DNA of 64,000 nt from Streptomyces sp. NBC_00440 (GCF_036014215.1 NZ_CP107921.1:4212001-4276000), one strand, 5' to 3'; shown: positions 1 to 8,783, counted from the stretch's first letter. Program-made: numbers and translations. Notes: a model not told the origin generated them from the sequence alone.

Positions 1-30
1 CCACACACCCCGGACCCGAGGAGCGGACAC

Positions 31-960
31 ATGGATCAGAACCCGGATCAGAACCCGGATCAGCTCACCCTTGGCGACGTCACCGTCACCCGCATCAAAG
101 AGTTCTACGGCTCGGTCGGGATGCCCCCGGCCCAGTTCTTTCCGGACAGCCAGAACGGCTCGTGGGACGAGCACCGCGCCTGGCTGGCGCCCGACTTCTG
201 GAACCCGGAGACGGACGAGTGCCATTCGGCGCTCCAGTCCTGGCTGCTGCGCAGCGAGGGACGCACCATCCTCATCGACACCGGCGTGGGCAACCACAAG
301 GAGCGGCCCTACGCACCGGTGTGGAGCCGCCTGGACACCAACTACCTCGACAACCTCGCCGCCGCCGGGGTGCGGCCCGAGGACATCGACATCGTGGTCA
401 ACACCCATCTGCACATCGATCATGTCGGCTGGAACACCCGCCTCGAAGGCCGGGACTGGGTCCCGACCTTCCCCAACGCCACGTACCTGATGAACCGGCG
501 GGACTTCGACTTCTGGGACCCGGCCAACGAGAACAAGTCCGTACTGGGCCGCGGGAACCAGAACGTCTTCGAGGACAGCGTCACGCCGGTCCACCAGGCG
601 GGACTCACCCACCTGTGGGAGGACACGTACCGGATCGACAAGAACCTTCGTCTCGAACTTGCTCCCGGGCACACCCCCGGCTCGTCCGTGCTCACCCTGG
701 AATCCGGCGGCGACCGGGCGTTGTTCGTCGGGGACCTGGTGCACACCGCGCTGCAGATCGCCGAGCCCGAGACCAACTCCTGCTTCTGCGAGGACCCGCT
801 GGAATCCCGCGCCACCCGGCGCAAGCTGCTCGGCCGCGCCGCCGAGAACAACGCGCTGGTGTTCCCGGCGCACTTCGGCGGCCGAGGTGCCGCGGAGGTC
901 ACCCGCACCGGGTCGAAGTTCGCGATCAAGGAGTGGGCGCCCCTCTCCCGCCTCGCCTGA
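31..960 (+). CDS. MBL-fold metallo-hydrolase
   Basis: This 309-residue protein belongs to the metallo-beta-lactamase superfamily of zinc hydrolases, in the branch that includes lactonase-like enzymes. The zinc motif THLHIDH is at residues 125-131. Further ligands are H214 in PGHTPGSS, D235 in VGDLVHT and H281 in FPAHFGG, so the dinuclear site looks intact. The start follows GAGGAG by nine bases. The N-terminus repeats NPDQ, encoded by a 12-bp tandem repeat. The carboxylesterase gene follows 62 bases later on the same strand, so the two hydrolases may be cotranscribed. The substrate cannot be read from sequence. Confidence 0.93.
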   Translation: MDQNPDQNPDQLTLGDVTVTRIKEFYGSVGMPPAQFFPDSQNGSWDEHRAWLAPDFWNPETDECHSALQSWLLRSEGRTILIDTGVGNHKERPYAPVWSRLDTNYLDNLAAAGVRPEDIDIVVNTHLHIDHVGWNTRLEGRDWVPTFPNATYLMNRRDFDFWDPANENKSVLGRGNQNVFEDSVTPVHQAGLTHLWEDTYRIDKNLRLELAPGHTPGSSVLTLESGGDRALFVGDLVHTALQIAEPETNSCFCEDPLESRATRRKLLGRAAENNALVFPAHFGGRGAAEVTRTGSKFAIKEWAPLSRLA

Positions 961-965
961 CGCCC

Positions 966-1016
966 CTCCACACAGGAAGAGCCGCATCTCCCGATGCCCG
1001 CTCCACACAGGAAGAG
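966..1016 (+). repeat. 16-bp direct repeat carrying a duplicated ribosome site
   Basis: CTCCACACAGGAAGAG occurs at 966-981 and again at 1001-1016. Both copies contain a GGAAGAG ribosome-binding core. The second copy sits just before the GTG start of the carboxylesterase, and the first follows the stop codon of the upstream gene. Confidence 0.85.
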
Positions 1017-1022
1017 TCTCCC

Positions 1023-2474
1023 GTGCCCCGACAGGAAGATCCGGTAGTCGAAACCCCCGCGGGCGCCGTGCGCGGCGTCCGTGACGGATCCGGCGAGCGC
1101 TACCGCGCCATCCCCTACGCGGCGGCGCCGGCCGGCGCCGGCCGTTTCGCGCCACCCGCACCGCACCCGGGCTGGTCCGGTGTCCGCGACGGCACACAGC
1201 CCGGACCCACGGCTCCCCAGCCGGCCCGCGACTTCGGCCGGCTCGACATGGCCCCCTACTTCGGGCCGGGCTGGGTGCCCGGCGAGGAGTACCTGACCGT
1301 CGATGTCCACACGCCTGCCGCCGACGACGGCGGACGCCCCGTCATGGTCTTCGTGCACGGCGGCGGGTTCGTCACCGGATCGAGCCGCGCCGCGCTCTAC
1401 GACGGCAGCGCGTTCGCCCGCGACGACGTCGTGCTCGTGACGGTGAACTACCGCCTCGGCATCCCCGGGTTCCTCGATCTGGCGGGCGCTCCGGCCAACC
1501 GCGGACTGCTGGACGTGCTCGCCGCCCTCAGCTGGGTACAGGACACCGTCGCGGCATTCGGCGGCGACCCCGGCAACGTCACGCTCTTCGGCCAGTCCGC
1601 GGGCGCCACGCTCACCGGCGCGCTGCTCGCGACACCGGAGGCCAAGGGTCTGTTCCGCCGGGCGATCGTCCAAAGCGGCAGCGGCACCGGCGCGTTCACC
1701 CCGGAGCAGGCGCAGCGGGTCACCTCCGCGGCGGCCGCCGCGCTGGGCGTCGAACCGACCGCCGAGGCGTTCGCCCCGATCCCGGACGAGCGCTTCCTGG
1801 CGATCCTGCCCGCACTGGCCGGTCTCGACCTCTGCACCAGCACTGCCCGGGACCCGCTGGCCGGGCTCAGCCCGTTCAGCCTGGTCCTTCCGGTCCAGCC
1901 CGCCGACGGTCTCGCCGACGGCCCGGCCGCCGACGTCGACCTGCTCATCGGCACCAACACCGAAGAGGGGCACCTGTACCTCGTACCGCAGGGTGATCTG
2001 GAGTCCACCACGGAAGCCGATGTGCTGACCGTCACGACCCGGGTCCATGCAGATCCGGAAAGCGCCCTCGCCGCGCACCGCACGGCACGGCCGGGCGCGA
2101 CACCGGGCGAGCTGCGCTCCGCCGTGCTCGGGCAGGCCCTGTTCGCGGACGGTACGACGCGCATGGCACGGGCCCACGCGCGGATCTCGGGCGGCCGCAC
2201 GCACCTCTACTCGTTCGGGTATCGCTCGACGGCTCTGGGCGGTCGGCTCGGCGCTGCCCACACCGTCGAACTGCCCTTCGTGTTCGACATGGCGGACAAG
2301 CCCTGGCTGCACGGGGACACCAGCTTGCTCGGCCCCGACCCCGCTCCAGCAGGACTCGCGGCCCAAGTACACGGCGCGTGGGTGGCGTTCGCCGGCACCG
2401 GGAACCCGGGCTGGGCTCCCTACGACCCGCAGCGGCCCGGGGCGGAGATCCTCGGGCAGCCATCAACGGGTTGA
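1023..2474 (+). CDS. Type B carboxylesterase/lipase family protein
   Basis: This is an alpha/beta hydrolase of the carboxylesterase type B family, 483 residues from the GTG at 1023. The oxyanion-hole motif HGGGF is near residue 112, and the nucleophile elbow GQSAG is near residue 190. The acidic residue is probably in NTEEGH near 315, and the catalytic His is in AAHTVELPF near 412. It probably hydrolyses short-chain or aryl esters in the cytoplasm, since no signal peptide is visible. The start is supported by GGAAGAG seven bases upstream. The C-terminus stops soon after PGAEILG and is shorter than is usual. A neighbouring frame continues with RVDQQDEPAVGR, which resembles a typical family tail, so a late frameshift is possible. 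Confidence 0.92.
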   Translation: MPRQEDPVVETPAGAVRGVRDGSGERYRAIPYAAAPAGAGRFAPPAPHPGWSGVRDGTQPGPTAPQPARDFGRLDMAPYFGPGWVPGEEYLTVDVHTPAADDGGRPVMVFVHGGGFVTGSSRAALYDGSAFARDDVVLVTVNYRLGIPGFLDLAGAPANRGLLDVLAALSWVQDTVAAFGGDPGNVTLFGQSAGATLTGALLATPEAKGLFRRAIVQSGSGTGAFTPEQAQRVTSAAAAALGVEPTAEAFAPIPDERFLAILPALAGLDLCTSTARDPLAGLSPFSLVLPVQPADGLADGPAADVDLLIGTNTEEGHLYLVPQGDLESTTEADVLTVTTRVHADPESALAAHRTARPGATPGELRSAVLGQALFADGTTRMARAHARISGGRTHLYSFGYRSTALGGRLGAAHTVELPFVFDMADKPWLHGDTSLLGPDPAPAGLAAQVHGAWVAFAGTGNPGWAPYDPQRPGAEILGQPSTG

Positions 2475-2619
2475 CCAGCAGGACGAGCCCGCTGTAGGCC
2501 GATGTTCTGGGACGTGACCCCAGAAGGGCCATCCGAGAGTTGCTGTACCCGCGGCGGCTTCGTTCAGGTGCGTACCGCCTCCGCGGGCGGGCGTGCGGGT
2601 GCGAACGGAAGGGAGCCGA

Positions 2620-2649
2620 CCGGGCCGGAGGAACGCCTCCGGGGCCCGG
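2620..2649. terminator. Hairpin terminator between convergent genes
   Basis: CCGGAGG and CCTCCGG pair around an AACG loop (2625-2642). The stem extends through CCGGG and CCCGG after a two-base bulge. It lies between the ends of the carboxylesterase and the convergent AhpD-like gene and could serve either. The rest of the 193-base gap shows no gene. Confidence 0.7.
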
Positions 2650-2667
2650 CCGGGATGGTCTCCCTTT

Positions 2668-3144
2668 TTATCCGAGCATGCCGGGCTCGTAGCTGCCGGC
2701 CGGTGTCTGGATCATGACGTTGCCACGGTTGAAGGCGTTGATGACGGCGATCTGGGACACCAGGGCGGCGAGCTGGTCCTCGTCGTAGTGCTTGGCGGCG
2801 TTCGCCCAGGCCTCGTCCGTGACACCGCCGGCCGCGTCGGCGAGGCGGGTGCCCTGCTCCGTCAGCTCCAGCGCCGCGCGTTCGGCCTCGGTGAAGACCG
2901 TGGCCTCGCGCCACGCGGCGACCAGGTTGAGGCGTACCGCGGTCTCACCGGCCGCGGCTGCGTCCTTGGTGTGCATGTCGAGGCAGCCGCCGCACCCGTT
3001 GATCTGACTCGCGCGGATCTTCACCAGCTCCTGCGTCGCGACAGGAAGCAGTGACGAGTCGACGATGGCCTTGTTCGCCGCGATGATGTGCTTCCAGACC
3101 TTGCCCGCGACCGGGTTCTCGAACATGTTGATACGGCCACCCAT
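2668..3144 (-). CDS. AhpD-like carboxymuconolactone decarboxylase family protein
   Basis: The predicted product has 158 residues and belongs to the CMD/AhpD alpha-helical family, which includes alkylhydroperoxidase-like enzymes. The motif CGGCLDMH near residues 50-57 supplies the CxxC pair and the following His expected for peroxidase-type members. The ATG at 3144 is preceded by AGAGGAG. An N-terminal extension is possible but has no ribosome site. The role is probably a reductive or peroxide-related reaction; the actual substrate is unknown. It stands alone, divergent from the PNPOx-like gene. Confidence 0.92.
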   Translation of the reverse strand: MGGRINMFENPVAGKVWKHIIAANKAIVDSSLLPVATQELVKIRASQINGCGGCLDMHTKDAAAAGETAVRLNLVAAWREATVFTEAERAALELTEQGTRLADAAGGVTDEAWANAAKHYDEDQLAALVSQIAVINAFNRGNVMIQTPAGSYEPGMLG

Positions 3145-3293
3145 GATGGACTCCTCTGTCGTTTTCGATGCCTGCATGAGTACGACGGAGCGGGGCGGCG
3201 AGATGTGACATGACCGGGCGTACGCCGAAAGTCCGGGGCGCCAGGGGCTGTGGACCGAAGCGGGGCGGCGGCCGTGTGGGCTGGGATGGGCGG

Positions 3294-3698
3294 ATGAGCA
3301 CTGCCGCGCATCCGGCCGACCCCGCCGTCCTGGACCGTCTGGCCACCGAGCGCACCGTCTGGCTGTGCGGTGTCCGTCCCGACGGGTCACCCCATGTGAC
3401 GCCCGTGTGGTTCGTCTTCCTCCGGGGCAGCTGGTGGATCGGGGTGGACAGCGCTTCGGTCAAGGTGCGCGTTCTCCGGGAGAACCCCCGGGTGTCCCTG
3501 GCGCTGGAGGACGGCCGGGTCCCCGTCGTCGCGGAGGGAGATGTCCAGCTCCGCCATGACGGGTTCCCCGAAGAGGTGACGGCCGCGTTCGCGGCGAAGT
3601 ACGCCTGGGATGTCACGGTTCCCCACCGCCCGGACGGGGGACGCGTACTGCTTCAGGTCCCCGTGCGGCGCTGGCTGTTGCCCGGCGTCGCACAGTGA
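3294..3698 (+). CDS. PNPOx-like (split beta-barrel) FMN/F420-binding family protein
   Basis: The 134-residue product shows the pyridoxamine-phosphate-oxidase-like fold. It has an opening strand WLCGVRPDGSPHVTPVWF, then a strand with WWIGVDSASVKVR, then NPRVSLALE. Members bind FMN or coenzyme F420 as dimers, and many actinobacterial ones are F420-dependent reductases. From sequence alone I cannot decide which cofactor is used. The start at 3294 is the first codon of the conserved region; an upstream extension rich in Gly and Arg looks noncoding. Confidence 0.88.
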   Translation: MSTAAHPADPAVLDRLATERTVWLCGVRPDGSPHVTPVWFVFLRGSWWIGVDSASVKVRVLRENPRVSLALEDGRVPVVAEGDVQLRHDGFPEEVTAAFAAKYAWDVTVPHRPDGGRVLLQVPVRRWLLPGVAQ

Positions 3699-3747
3699 AG
3701 GTCATCCACCGGTGTGGGCCGCCGTCGGTGTGGGCCGCCGTCCTGCG

Positions 3748-4338
3748 TCAGGCGCGCTTGGTGCGCCACAGGTAGTTGGCGCCGATCAGGGTGAGGATGA
3801 ACAGCAGGACGACGAGTGTCCAGCGGATCACGTCGAATCCGGCGATCTTGCCGTCGGGGACGATGAAGGCGGCGTACCAGATGAGGTGGGCGACCACGGG
3901 GATGACGGGGGTCATGATGAGGCCGTTGCGCTTGTGGGTCGTTGTCCAGTGGCTGGAGCGGATGACCATGACGACGGCGGTGATCTCGGCGGCGAAGGCG
4001 AGGATGGCGAGGAACGCGAAGCCTCCGGCGTAGGGCAGCACGTTGGCGACTATCAGGAGCACGATCGGCAGCCAGGCCGGGGAGCAGCGGCGACTGGGCC
4101 TGCTGCCCTGAGAGCCGGCGGTGGGGCCCAGTTCCTGGAGGGCGGTGGCGGCGATCGTGCGGGGGTCGCCGATCTCGTGCAGGATCTCGCGGGTGCTGCC
4201 GGGGCGTTCGGCGAGCGCGACCTGGATGTGCTCGTTCAGGTCGGCTATGAGCTCCTGGCGTGCGGCCGGCGGCAAGGTCGAGGTCTCCCGCTCAACTGCG
4301 GCGATGTAGTCCTGGACCAGGGTGTCGTCGGTCTTCAT
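3748..4338 (-). CDS. HAAS-domain membrane protein, partner of PadR
   Basis: The product has 196 residues. The first 75 form a soluble helical region (YIAAVERETSTLPPAARQELIADLNEHIQ) resembling the HAAS signalling domain. Several membrane helices follow, including one near 95-115 and one near 165-185. It begins with ATG overlapping the last four bases of the upstream PadR gene, so the two are translationally coupled. In known pairs of this type the PadR regulator controls the membrane partner. The ligand or signal is unknown. Confidence 0.88.
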   Translation of the reverse strand: MKTDDTLVQDYIAAVERETSTLPPAARQELIADLNEHIQVALAERPGSTREILHEIGDPRTIAATALQELGPTAGSQGSRPSRRCSPAWLPIVLLIVANVLPYAGGFAFLAILAFAAEITAVVMVIRSSHWTTTHKRNGLIMTPVIPVVAHLIWYAAFIVPDGKIAGFDVIRWTLVVLLFILTLIGANYLWRTKRA

Positions 4339-4727
4339 GGGTGTGCCTTTCCCGGGTGGGGCCGAGGGCTGGTGTTCGGCTGGAGGAGGTGGTCGACGGC
4401 GTCACGGAATCCGGGCCAGATCCCGGCGAACTCTTCGAGTGCGGCGTGTCCGGCCTCGGTCAGCGAGTAGTACCGCCGGGGCGGGCCGGAGGCCGACTCC
4501 TGCCAGGCGGTGTCCACGAGCGCGTCCCGCCGCAGCCGTGACAGCAGCGGATAGACGGTGCCCTGGCTGGTCGTCAGGGCCGTGGTGTCCTGCAACGCGC
4601 TGAGCAGTTCGACCCCGTACTTGGGCCCGTCACGCATCAGCGCGAGAACGCAGTACTCCAGAACCCCTTTACGGAGCTGGCTCTCGACCTTCCCCGGGGT
4701 CTGGTGACTTGCTTTACCGCGTTCCAT
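4335..4727 (-). CDS. PadR family transcriptional regulator
   Basis: This 130-residue winged-helix regulator has the PadR core: GVLEYCVLALMRDGPKYG, then TSQGTVYPLLSRLRRD as recognition helix, then PPRRYYSLTEAG as the wing. I chose the ATG at 4727 because it sits seven bases after a TACCTT box, the leaderless layout seen repeatedly here. A TTG nine bases further upstream is an alternative. It overlaps the HAAS membrane-protein gene by ATGA. It probably represses its own operon until a ligand or cell-envelope cue appears. Confidence 0.93.
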   Translation of the reverse strand: MERGKASHQTPGKVESQLRKGVLEYCVLALMRDGPKYGVELLSALQDTTALTTSQGTVYPLLSRLRRDALVDTAWQESASGPPRRYYSLTEAGHAALEEFAGIWPGFRDAVDHLLQPNTSPRPHPGKAHP

Positions 4728-4734
4728 GCATAAC

Positions 4735-4740
4735 AAGGTA
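4735..4740 (-). promoter_or_regulatory. -10 box for leaderless padR transcript
   Basis: On the minus strand the sequence is TACCTT, seven bases, then the ATG at 4727. It fits TANNNT, and there is no Shine-Dalgarno sequence. Confidence 0.5.
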
Positions 4741-4886
4741 CCAGGTGATCCGACCTGCCCGTGCGGCAGAAGCCGGGAGGGGATTCCGGACGGCCGGGTC
4801 GGGGTCGAATGCCCGGAAAGTCACCCATCCGCCCACGCCACGTCCCGCCATGCGGACATCGCTCCCCTACGCATACCTGTTGTATC

Positions 4887-4892
4887 TATGCT
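4887..4892 (+). promoter_or_regulatory. -10 box for leaderless gntR transcript
   Basis: TATGCT is followed by six bases and the ATG at 4899. No ribosome site is present. A transcript starting at the A of the ATG would fit both observations. Confidence 0.55.
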
Positions 4893-4898
4893 GTGCGC

Positions 4899-5552
4899 AT
4901 GCCAGTCGCCCCGCTGAAACAGCCCCCCGCCGCCGACCGCGTGTACGCACACGTCAAGCAGGCCGTACTCGACCGCCGCTACGAGGGCGGGACGCTCCTC
5001 ACCGAGGGCGAGCTGGCCGACGCCGTGGGCGTCTCCCGGACGCCCGTGCGGGAGGCGCTGCTCAAGCTGGAGGTGGAGGGGCTCATCAAGCTCTACCCGA
5101 AGAAGGGCGCCCTGGTTCTCGCCGTCTCCGCGCAGGAGATCCACGACGTGGTGGAGACCCGGCTGCTGGTCGAGGAGTTCGCCGCGCGCAAGGCCGTGCC
5201 CGCCGCTCCCCAGCTCATCGAGCGGCTGACGGAGCTGCTGGCCGAGCAGACCGCGCAGGTGGCGGCCGGTGACCTGGCCGGAGCCGCCGTCAGCGACCGC
5301 TGCTTCCACGCGGAGATCGTCCGCAGCGCCGGGAACGAGATCCTCTCCCGCCTCTACGACCAGCTGCGCGACCGGCAGCTGCGGATGGGCGTCGCCGTGC
5401 TCCAGGCCCACCCCGACCGCACCGCCACCACCCTCGCCGAGCACGGCGAGATCCTGGAGGCGCTGCGGGACGGGAACACCGAAGGCGCCGTCGCGGTCGT
5501 CCGCCGGCACGTCAGCAGGGTCCGTGACCTGGCCCGGGGGGAGGTCCGATGA
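4899..5552 (+). CDS. GntR/FadR-subfamily transcriptional regulator
   Basis: The 217-residue protein has an N-terminal winged helix (TEGELADAVGVSRTPVREAL, residues about 30-50) and a helical FCD ligand domain. The FCD domain contains RCFHAEIVRSAGN and a later AEHGEILEAL, with the Asp/His residues that usually bind metal and a carboxylate effector. The ATG at 4899 fits a leaderless start. The MFS gene overlaps its stop by ATGA, so the regulator probably controls uptake or efflux of a small organic acid through that transporter. Confidence 0.94.
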   Translation: MPVAPLKQPPAADRVYAHVKQAVLDRRYEGGTLLTEGELADAVGVSRTPVREALLKLEVEGLIKLYPKKGALVLAVSAQEIHDVVETRLLVEEFAARKAVPAAPQLIERLTELLAEQTAQVAAGDLAGAAVSDRCFHAEIVRSAGNEILSRLYDQLRDRQLRMGVAVLQAHPDRTATTLAEHGEILEALRDGNTEGAVAVVRRHVSRVRDLARGEVR

Positions 5553-6844
5553 GCGGCGTCGCGCTGCCCGGCGATCCGCCGGGAGGCAGGCGCGCGGTCA
5601 CCGTGTGGTCGATCGGCGTCGCCGTCTACTTCGTGGCGATCGTCTTCCGTACCAGCCTGGGCGTGGCCGGTCTGGACGCCGCCGACCGCTTCCACATCGA
5701 CGCCTCCGCCCTCTCCACCTTCTCCATACTCCAGCTGCTCGTCTACGCCGGGATGCAGATACCCGTCGGCCTGCTCGTGGACCGGCTCGGCACCAAGAAG
5801 GTGCTGACCCTCGGCGTGGTGCTGTTCACGCTGGGGCAGCTCGGCTTCGCGTTCTCCCCCACGTACGGCACGGCCCTCGCCTCCCGCGCGTTGCTCGGCT
5901 GCGGTGACGCCATGACCTTCATCAGCGTGCTGCGGCTCGGCAGCCGCTGGTTCCCGGCCCGGCGCGGGCCGATGGTCGCGCAGCTCGCGGGGCTCGTCGG
6001 GATGGCCGGCAACCTCGTCTCGACCATCGTCATCTCCCGTACGCTGCACGGCCTCGGCTGGACCGCCACCTTCGCGGGCAGCTCGCTGGCCGGGGTGCTG
6101 GTGCTGGTCGTGATGCTGCTCTTCCTGAAGGACCACCCCGAGGGGTTCGAACCGCCGCCCGCCCCGCACCCGGGGGCCGCATCCGTGCGCCGGCAGATCG
6201 CCGCCGCGTGGCGCGAGCCCGGCACCCGGCTCGGGATGTGGGTGCACTTCACCACGCAGTTCCCCGCGATGTTCTTCCTGCTGCTGTGGGGGATGCCGTT
6301 CCTCGTCGAGGCGGAGGGCCTGTCCCGCGCCACGGCGGGCGAACTGCTCACCCTGATCGTGCTCTCGAACATGGTCGTCGGCCTGGTCTACGGGCAGATC
6401 ATCGCCCGGCACCAGGGCGCCCGCGCCCCCATCGCGCTGTCCACGGTGGGTGCGACCGCGCTGCTCTGGGCGTGCACCCTCGCCTACCCGGGCGATCACG
6501 CGCCGATGTGGCTGCTGCTGACGCTCTGCACGGTGCTCGGCGCCTGCGGTCCCGCCTCGATGATCGGCTTCGACTTCGCGCGCCCCGCCAACCCCCCGGA
6601 GCGCCAGGGCACCGCGTCCGGCATCGTCAACATGGGCGGGTTCATCGCGTCGATGACGACGCTGCTCGCGGTCGGGGTCCTGCTGGACGCGACGGACGAC
6701 AACTACCGGATCGCCTTCTGCTCCGTGTTCGTCCTGGAGGCGCTGGGCGTCACCCAGATCCTCCGGCTGCGGCGGCGCAGCGCGCGCCGCGAGAGCGAGC
6801 GGCTGGTGACCAGCCGGGTGGAGGCCGTACACGTCCCGGCGTGA
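5549..6844 (+). CDS. MFS transporter
   Basis: This 431-residue permease has about twelve membrane helices. The conserved loop after helix 2 is present as GLLVDRLGTKKVL. A cytoplasmic middle loop is rich in Pro (EGFEPPPAPHPG). It is translationally coupled to the GntR gene through the ATGA overlap. The sequence resembles MFS permeases of organic anions, but the substrate is not evident. Coupling to an FCD-type regulator favours a carboxylate or related metabolite. Confidence 0.93.
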   Translation: MSGVALPGDPPGGRRAVTVWSIGVAVYFVAIVFRTSLGVAGLDAADRFHIDASALSTFSILQLLVYAGMQIPVGLLVDRLGTKKVLTLGVVLFTLGQLGFAFSPTYGTALASRALLGCGDAMTFISVLRLGSRWFPARRGPMVAQLAGLVGMAGNLVSTIVISRTLHGLGWTATFAGSSLAGVLVLVVMLLFLKDHPEGFEPPPAPHPGAASVRRQIAAAWREPGTRLGMWVHFTTQFPAMFFLLLWGMPFLVEAEGLSRATAGELLTLIVLSNMVVGLVYGQIIARHQGARAPIALSTVGATALLWACTLAYPGDHAPMWLLLTLCTVLGACGPASMIGFDFARPANPPERQGTASGIVNMGGFIASMTTLLAVGVLLDATDDNYRIAFCSVFVLEALGVTQILRLRRRSARRESERLVTSRVEAVHVPA

Positions 6845-6864
6845 GTCTGTTACGGCGGCGTGGG

Positions 6865-6896
6865 CCCGTGACTCCGTAAGCCCGTGACTCCGTAAG
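6865..6896. repeat. Perfect 16-bp tandem duplication after a stop codon
   Basis: CCCGTGACTCCGTAAG is present at 6865-6880 and again at 6881-6896, between the ends of the convergent MFS and mycothiol-enzyme genes. Confidence 0.9.
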
Positions 6897-6916
6897 GCTC
6901 TACGGCGTCGCGGGGT

Positions 6917-7741
6917 TCACGGCGTCACGGCGAACGACTGGAGGATCGCCGCGGCCAGTTCCTGGTCGCCCTCGGCCTTGATCTGGTCCGAGACCGACGC
7001 GAGCCGTACCCGCCCGCAGGCCAGCCGGAAGTACGTGTCCCAGTCCATCGCGATCGTCACGGCGGGCCCCAGCGAGGGCGAGCCGTCGACCGTGCCCCGG
7101 CCCTCGGCGTCCACCCGGACCGTCCGCATGAACTCGACGGCGCCGGTGATGTCGAAGACGACCGCGGTGTTCGGCGGCGCGCCCGCCTCCTTGGCGACGA
7201 CCTTCGGCAGCGCCTGCACCAGGACGTCGCGGGCCACATAGGCCCCCTGCGAGTCCAGATTGCCCGGCTTGCCCAGGGTGGTGCGGAGATCCTGCTCATG
7301 CACCCAGACGTCGAACGCGCGCATCCGCAGCGCCTGTTCCAGCGTCTGCTCCGCGGAGAGCGGCGCGCGCACCATGGTGTCCGGCTGCCGGGTCTCGTTC
7401 CGCAGCTGCCGCGAGCGCCGGATGATCGTGTACTCCAGGTCCGCGGTCATCTCCGGCGAGGTGTGGTGGCGCCGCACGTCGACCTGCATCTCCATGTACC
7501 GCTGGTGGTCCGTCTTCACATGGAAGAGGTCGCGCGGCAGGGTGTGGATCGGCCGAGGGTCCCCGAGCTGTTCGTTCTCCATGCCGATGATGTGGGAGAT
7601 GATGTCGCGCACCGACCAGTTGGGGCACGGCGTCCCACGGTTCCACTCGCCCTCGACGAGCGGCTTGACCAACTCGGATATGGCGTCTGCGGAGTGGGTC
7701 CAGGCGTCGGCGTAGGTCTGAAGGCTTGGATGGACTGTCAC
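6917..7741 (-). CDS. Maleylpyruvate isomerase family mycothiol-dependent enzyme
   Basis: The 274-residue product starts at the GTG at 7741, preceded by GAGGGG. The N-terminal DinB-like four-helix region includes CPNWSVRDIISHIIGMENEQ, with the conserved His used for metal binding, and later FDVWVHEQDLR. The C-terminal part resembles the sterol-carrier-like domain of this family. Members use mycothiol, the actinobacterial thiol, in isomerisation or conjugation reactions. The substrate is unknown. Earlier in-frame starts would add a Pro- and Ser-rich tail with no support. Confidence 0.9.
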   Translation of the reverse strand: MTVHPSLQTYADAWTHSADAISELVKPLVEGEWNRGTPCPNWSVRDIISHIIGMENEQLGDPRPIHTLPRDLFHVKTDHQRYMEMQVDVRRHHTSPEMTADLEYTIIRRSRQLRNETRQPDTMVRAPLSAEQTLEQALRMRAFDVWVHEQDLRTTLGKPGNLDSQGAYVARDVLVQALPKVVAKEAGAPPNTAVVFDITGAVEFMRTVRVDAEGRGTVDGSPSLGPAVTIAMDWDTYFRLACGRVRLASVSDQIKAEGDQELAAAILQSFAVTP

Positions 7742-7926
7742 GGGACCCCTCGGAGCGGTGTTCTGCGGTACGGCGGGCGTAGACCTGCTGGTGTTCGAGG
7801 CGCTGCTGGGGGTCTGGGGGCATCCCCCCGGAAGGCACAGTACGCTGCCCAGTGGCACCCCGGCAGTGCTTTCGTGTGACGATCGTAGGCCCGCGTTGAC
7901 GGCCCGAATGCCAGGACGGTGGTACT

Positions 7927-8718
7927 GTGCGCGCCTCTCTCCTCCAGATCGCAGTGAATCCTGCGGAATCGCCCGTTTCGCGCCGGTTGCGCGTAGCGGA
8001 TCTCGTACGTGAACAGTCCGGTGCGGATCTCGTTGTACTGCCCGAACTGTGGCCCGTGGGGGCCTTCGCGTACCAGTCCTTCGCGGCCGAGGCCGAACCG
8101 CTGGAAGGACCCACGCACCAGGCGATGGCGGAGGCGGCCCGCGACGCCGGAGTCTGGCTGCACGCCGGCTCGATCGTGGAGCGGGACCCCGAAGGAGCCC
8201 TCTACAACACCTCGCTGGTCTTCACGCCCGAGGGCGAACGGGCCGCCGTCTACCGCAAGATCCACCGCTTCGGCTTCGACAAGGGCGAGGCGGTCCTGAT
8301 GGGAGCGGGCGACGAGCTGGTGACGGTGGACCTGCCGGCGACCACGCTCGGCCTGGCCACCTGTTACGACCTCCGCTTCCCCGAGCTGTTCCGCGGCCTG
8401 ACCGACGCGGGCGCCCGTCTCCTGGTCGTCCCCGCGGGCTGGCCGGAGCGCCGTCGCTCGCACTGGACACTGCTCGCGCAGGCGCGCGCGGTGGAGAACC
8501 AGGCGTACGTCCTGGCCTGCGGATCCGCCGGTACGCACGCCGGCGTGGAGCAGGCGGGCCACAGCATCGTGGTCGACCCCTGGGGTGAGGTGCTCGCCGA
8601 GGCGGGCCAGGGCGAGGAGGTCCTGACGGTCGAACTCGACCCGGAGCTCGTCACCAGGACCCGCGAGCAGTTCCCCGCACTGAAGGACCGGCGACTCGGG
8701 CTGGCCCCGCCGCACTGA
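7927..8718 (+). CDS. Carbon-nitrogen hydrolase (nitrilase superfamily)
   Basis: This 263-residue protein is a nitrilase-superfamily amidase. The catalytic triad is visible as E40 in LPELW, K111 in YRKIHRF and C146 in ATCYDLRFPE. Its length and the CYDLRFPE context match the omega-amidase/Nit2-like branch, which deaminates alpha-ketoglutaramate or repairs damaged metabolites, but that assignment is inference. The GTG start is preceded by AGGA ten bases upstream. It is divergent from the mycothiol enzyme. The stop region is duplicated downstream. Confidence 0.93.
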   Translation: MRASLLQIAVNPAESPVSRRLRVADLVREQSGADLVVLPELWPVGAFAYQSFAAEAEPLEGPTHQAMAEAARDAGVWLHAGSIVERDPEGALYNTSLVFTPEGERAAVYRKIHRFGFDKGEAVLMGAGDELVTVDLPATTLGLATCYDLRFPELFRGLTDAGARLLVVPAGWPERRRSHWTLLAQARAVENQAYVLACGSAGTHAGVEQAGHSIVVDPWGEVLAEAGQGEEVLTVELDPELVTRTREQFPALKDRRLGLAPPH

Positions 8719-8745
8719 CAGTGCCGGCCCCGCCGCGCTGACAGT
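8703..8745. repeat. 20-bp duplication spanning the amidase stop codon
   Basis: The last coding bases, the TGA and four more bases (8703-8722) recur at 8726-8745 with one mismatch, so a second TGA lies in the spacer. Confidence 0.88.
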
Positions 8746-8783
8746 ACGGCCGAACGCGAAGTTACGGAGCAGGAAGCACCGCC

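Noticed and set aside
162..1022. Long N-terminal extension of the carboxylesterase across the MBL gene
   Set aside because: It is open only because of GC-biased third positions. It is Arg/His/Pro-rich, overlaps a well-supported gene in another frame, and the GTG at 1023 has a ribosome site.
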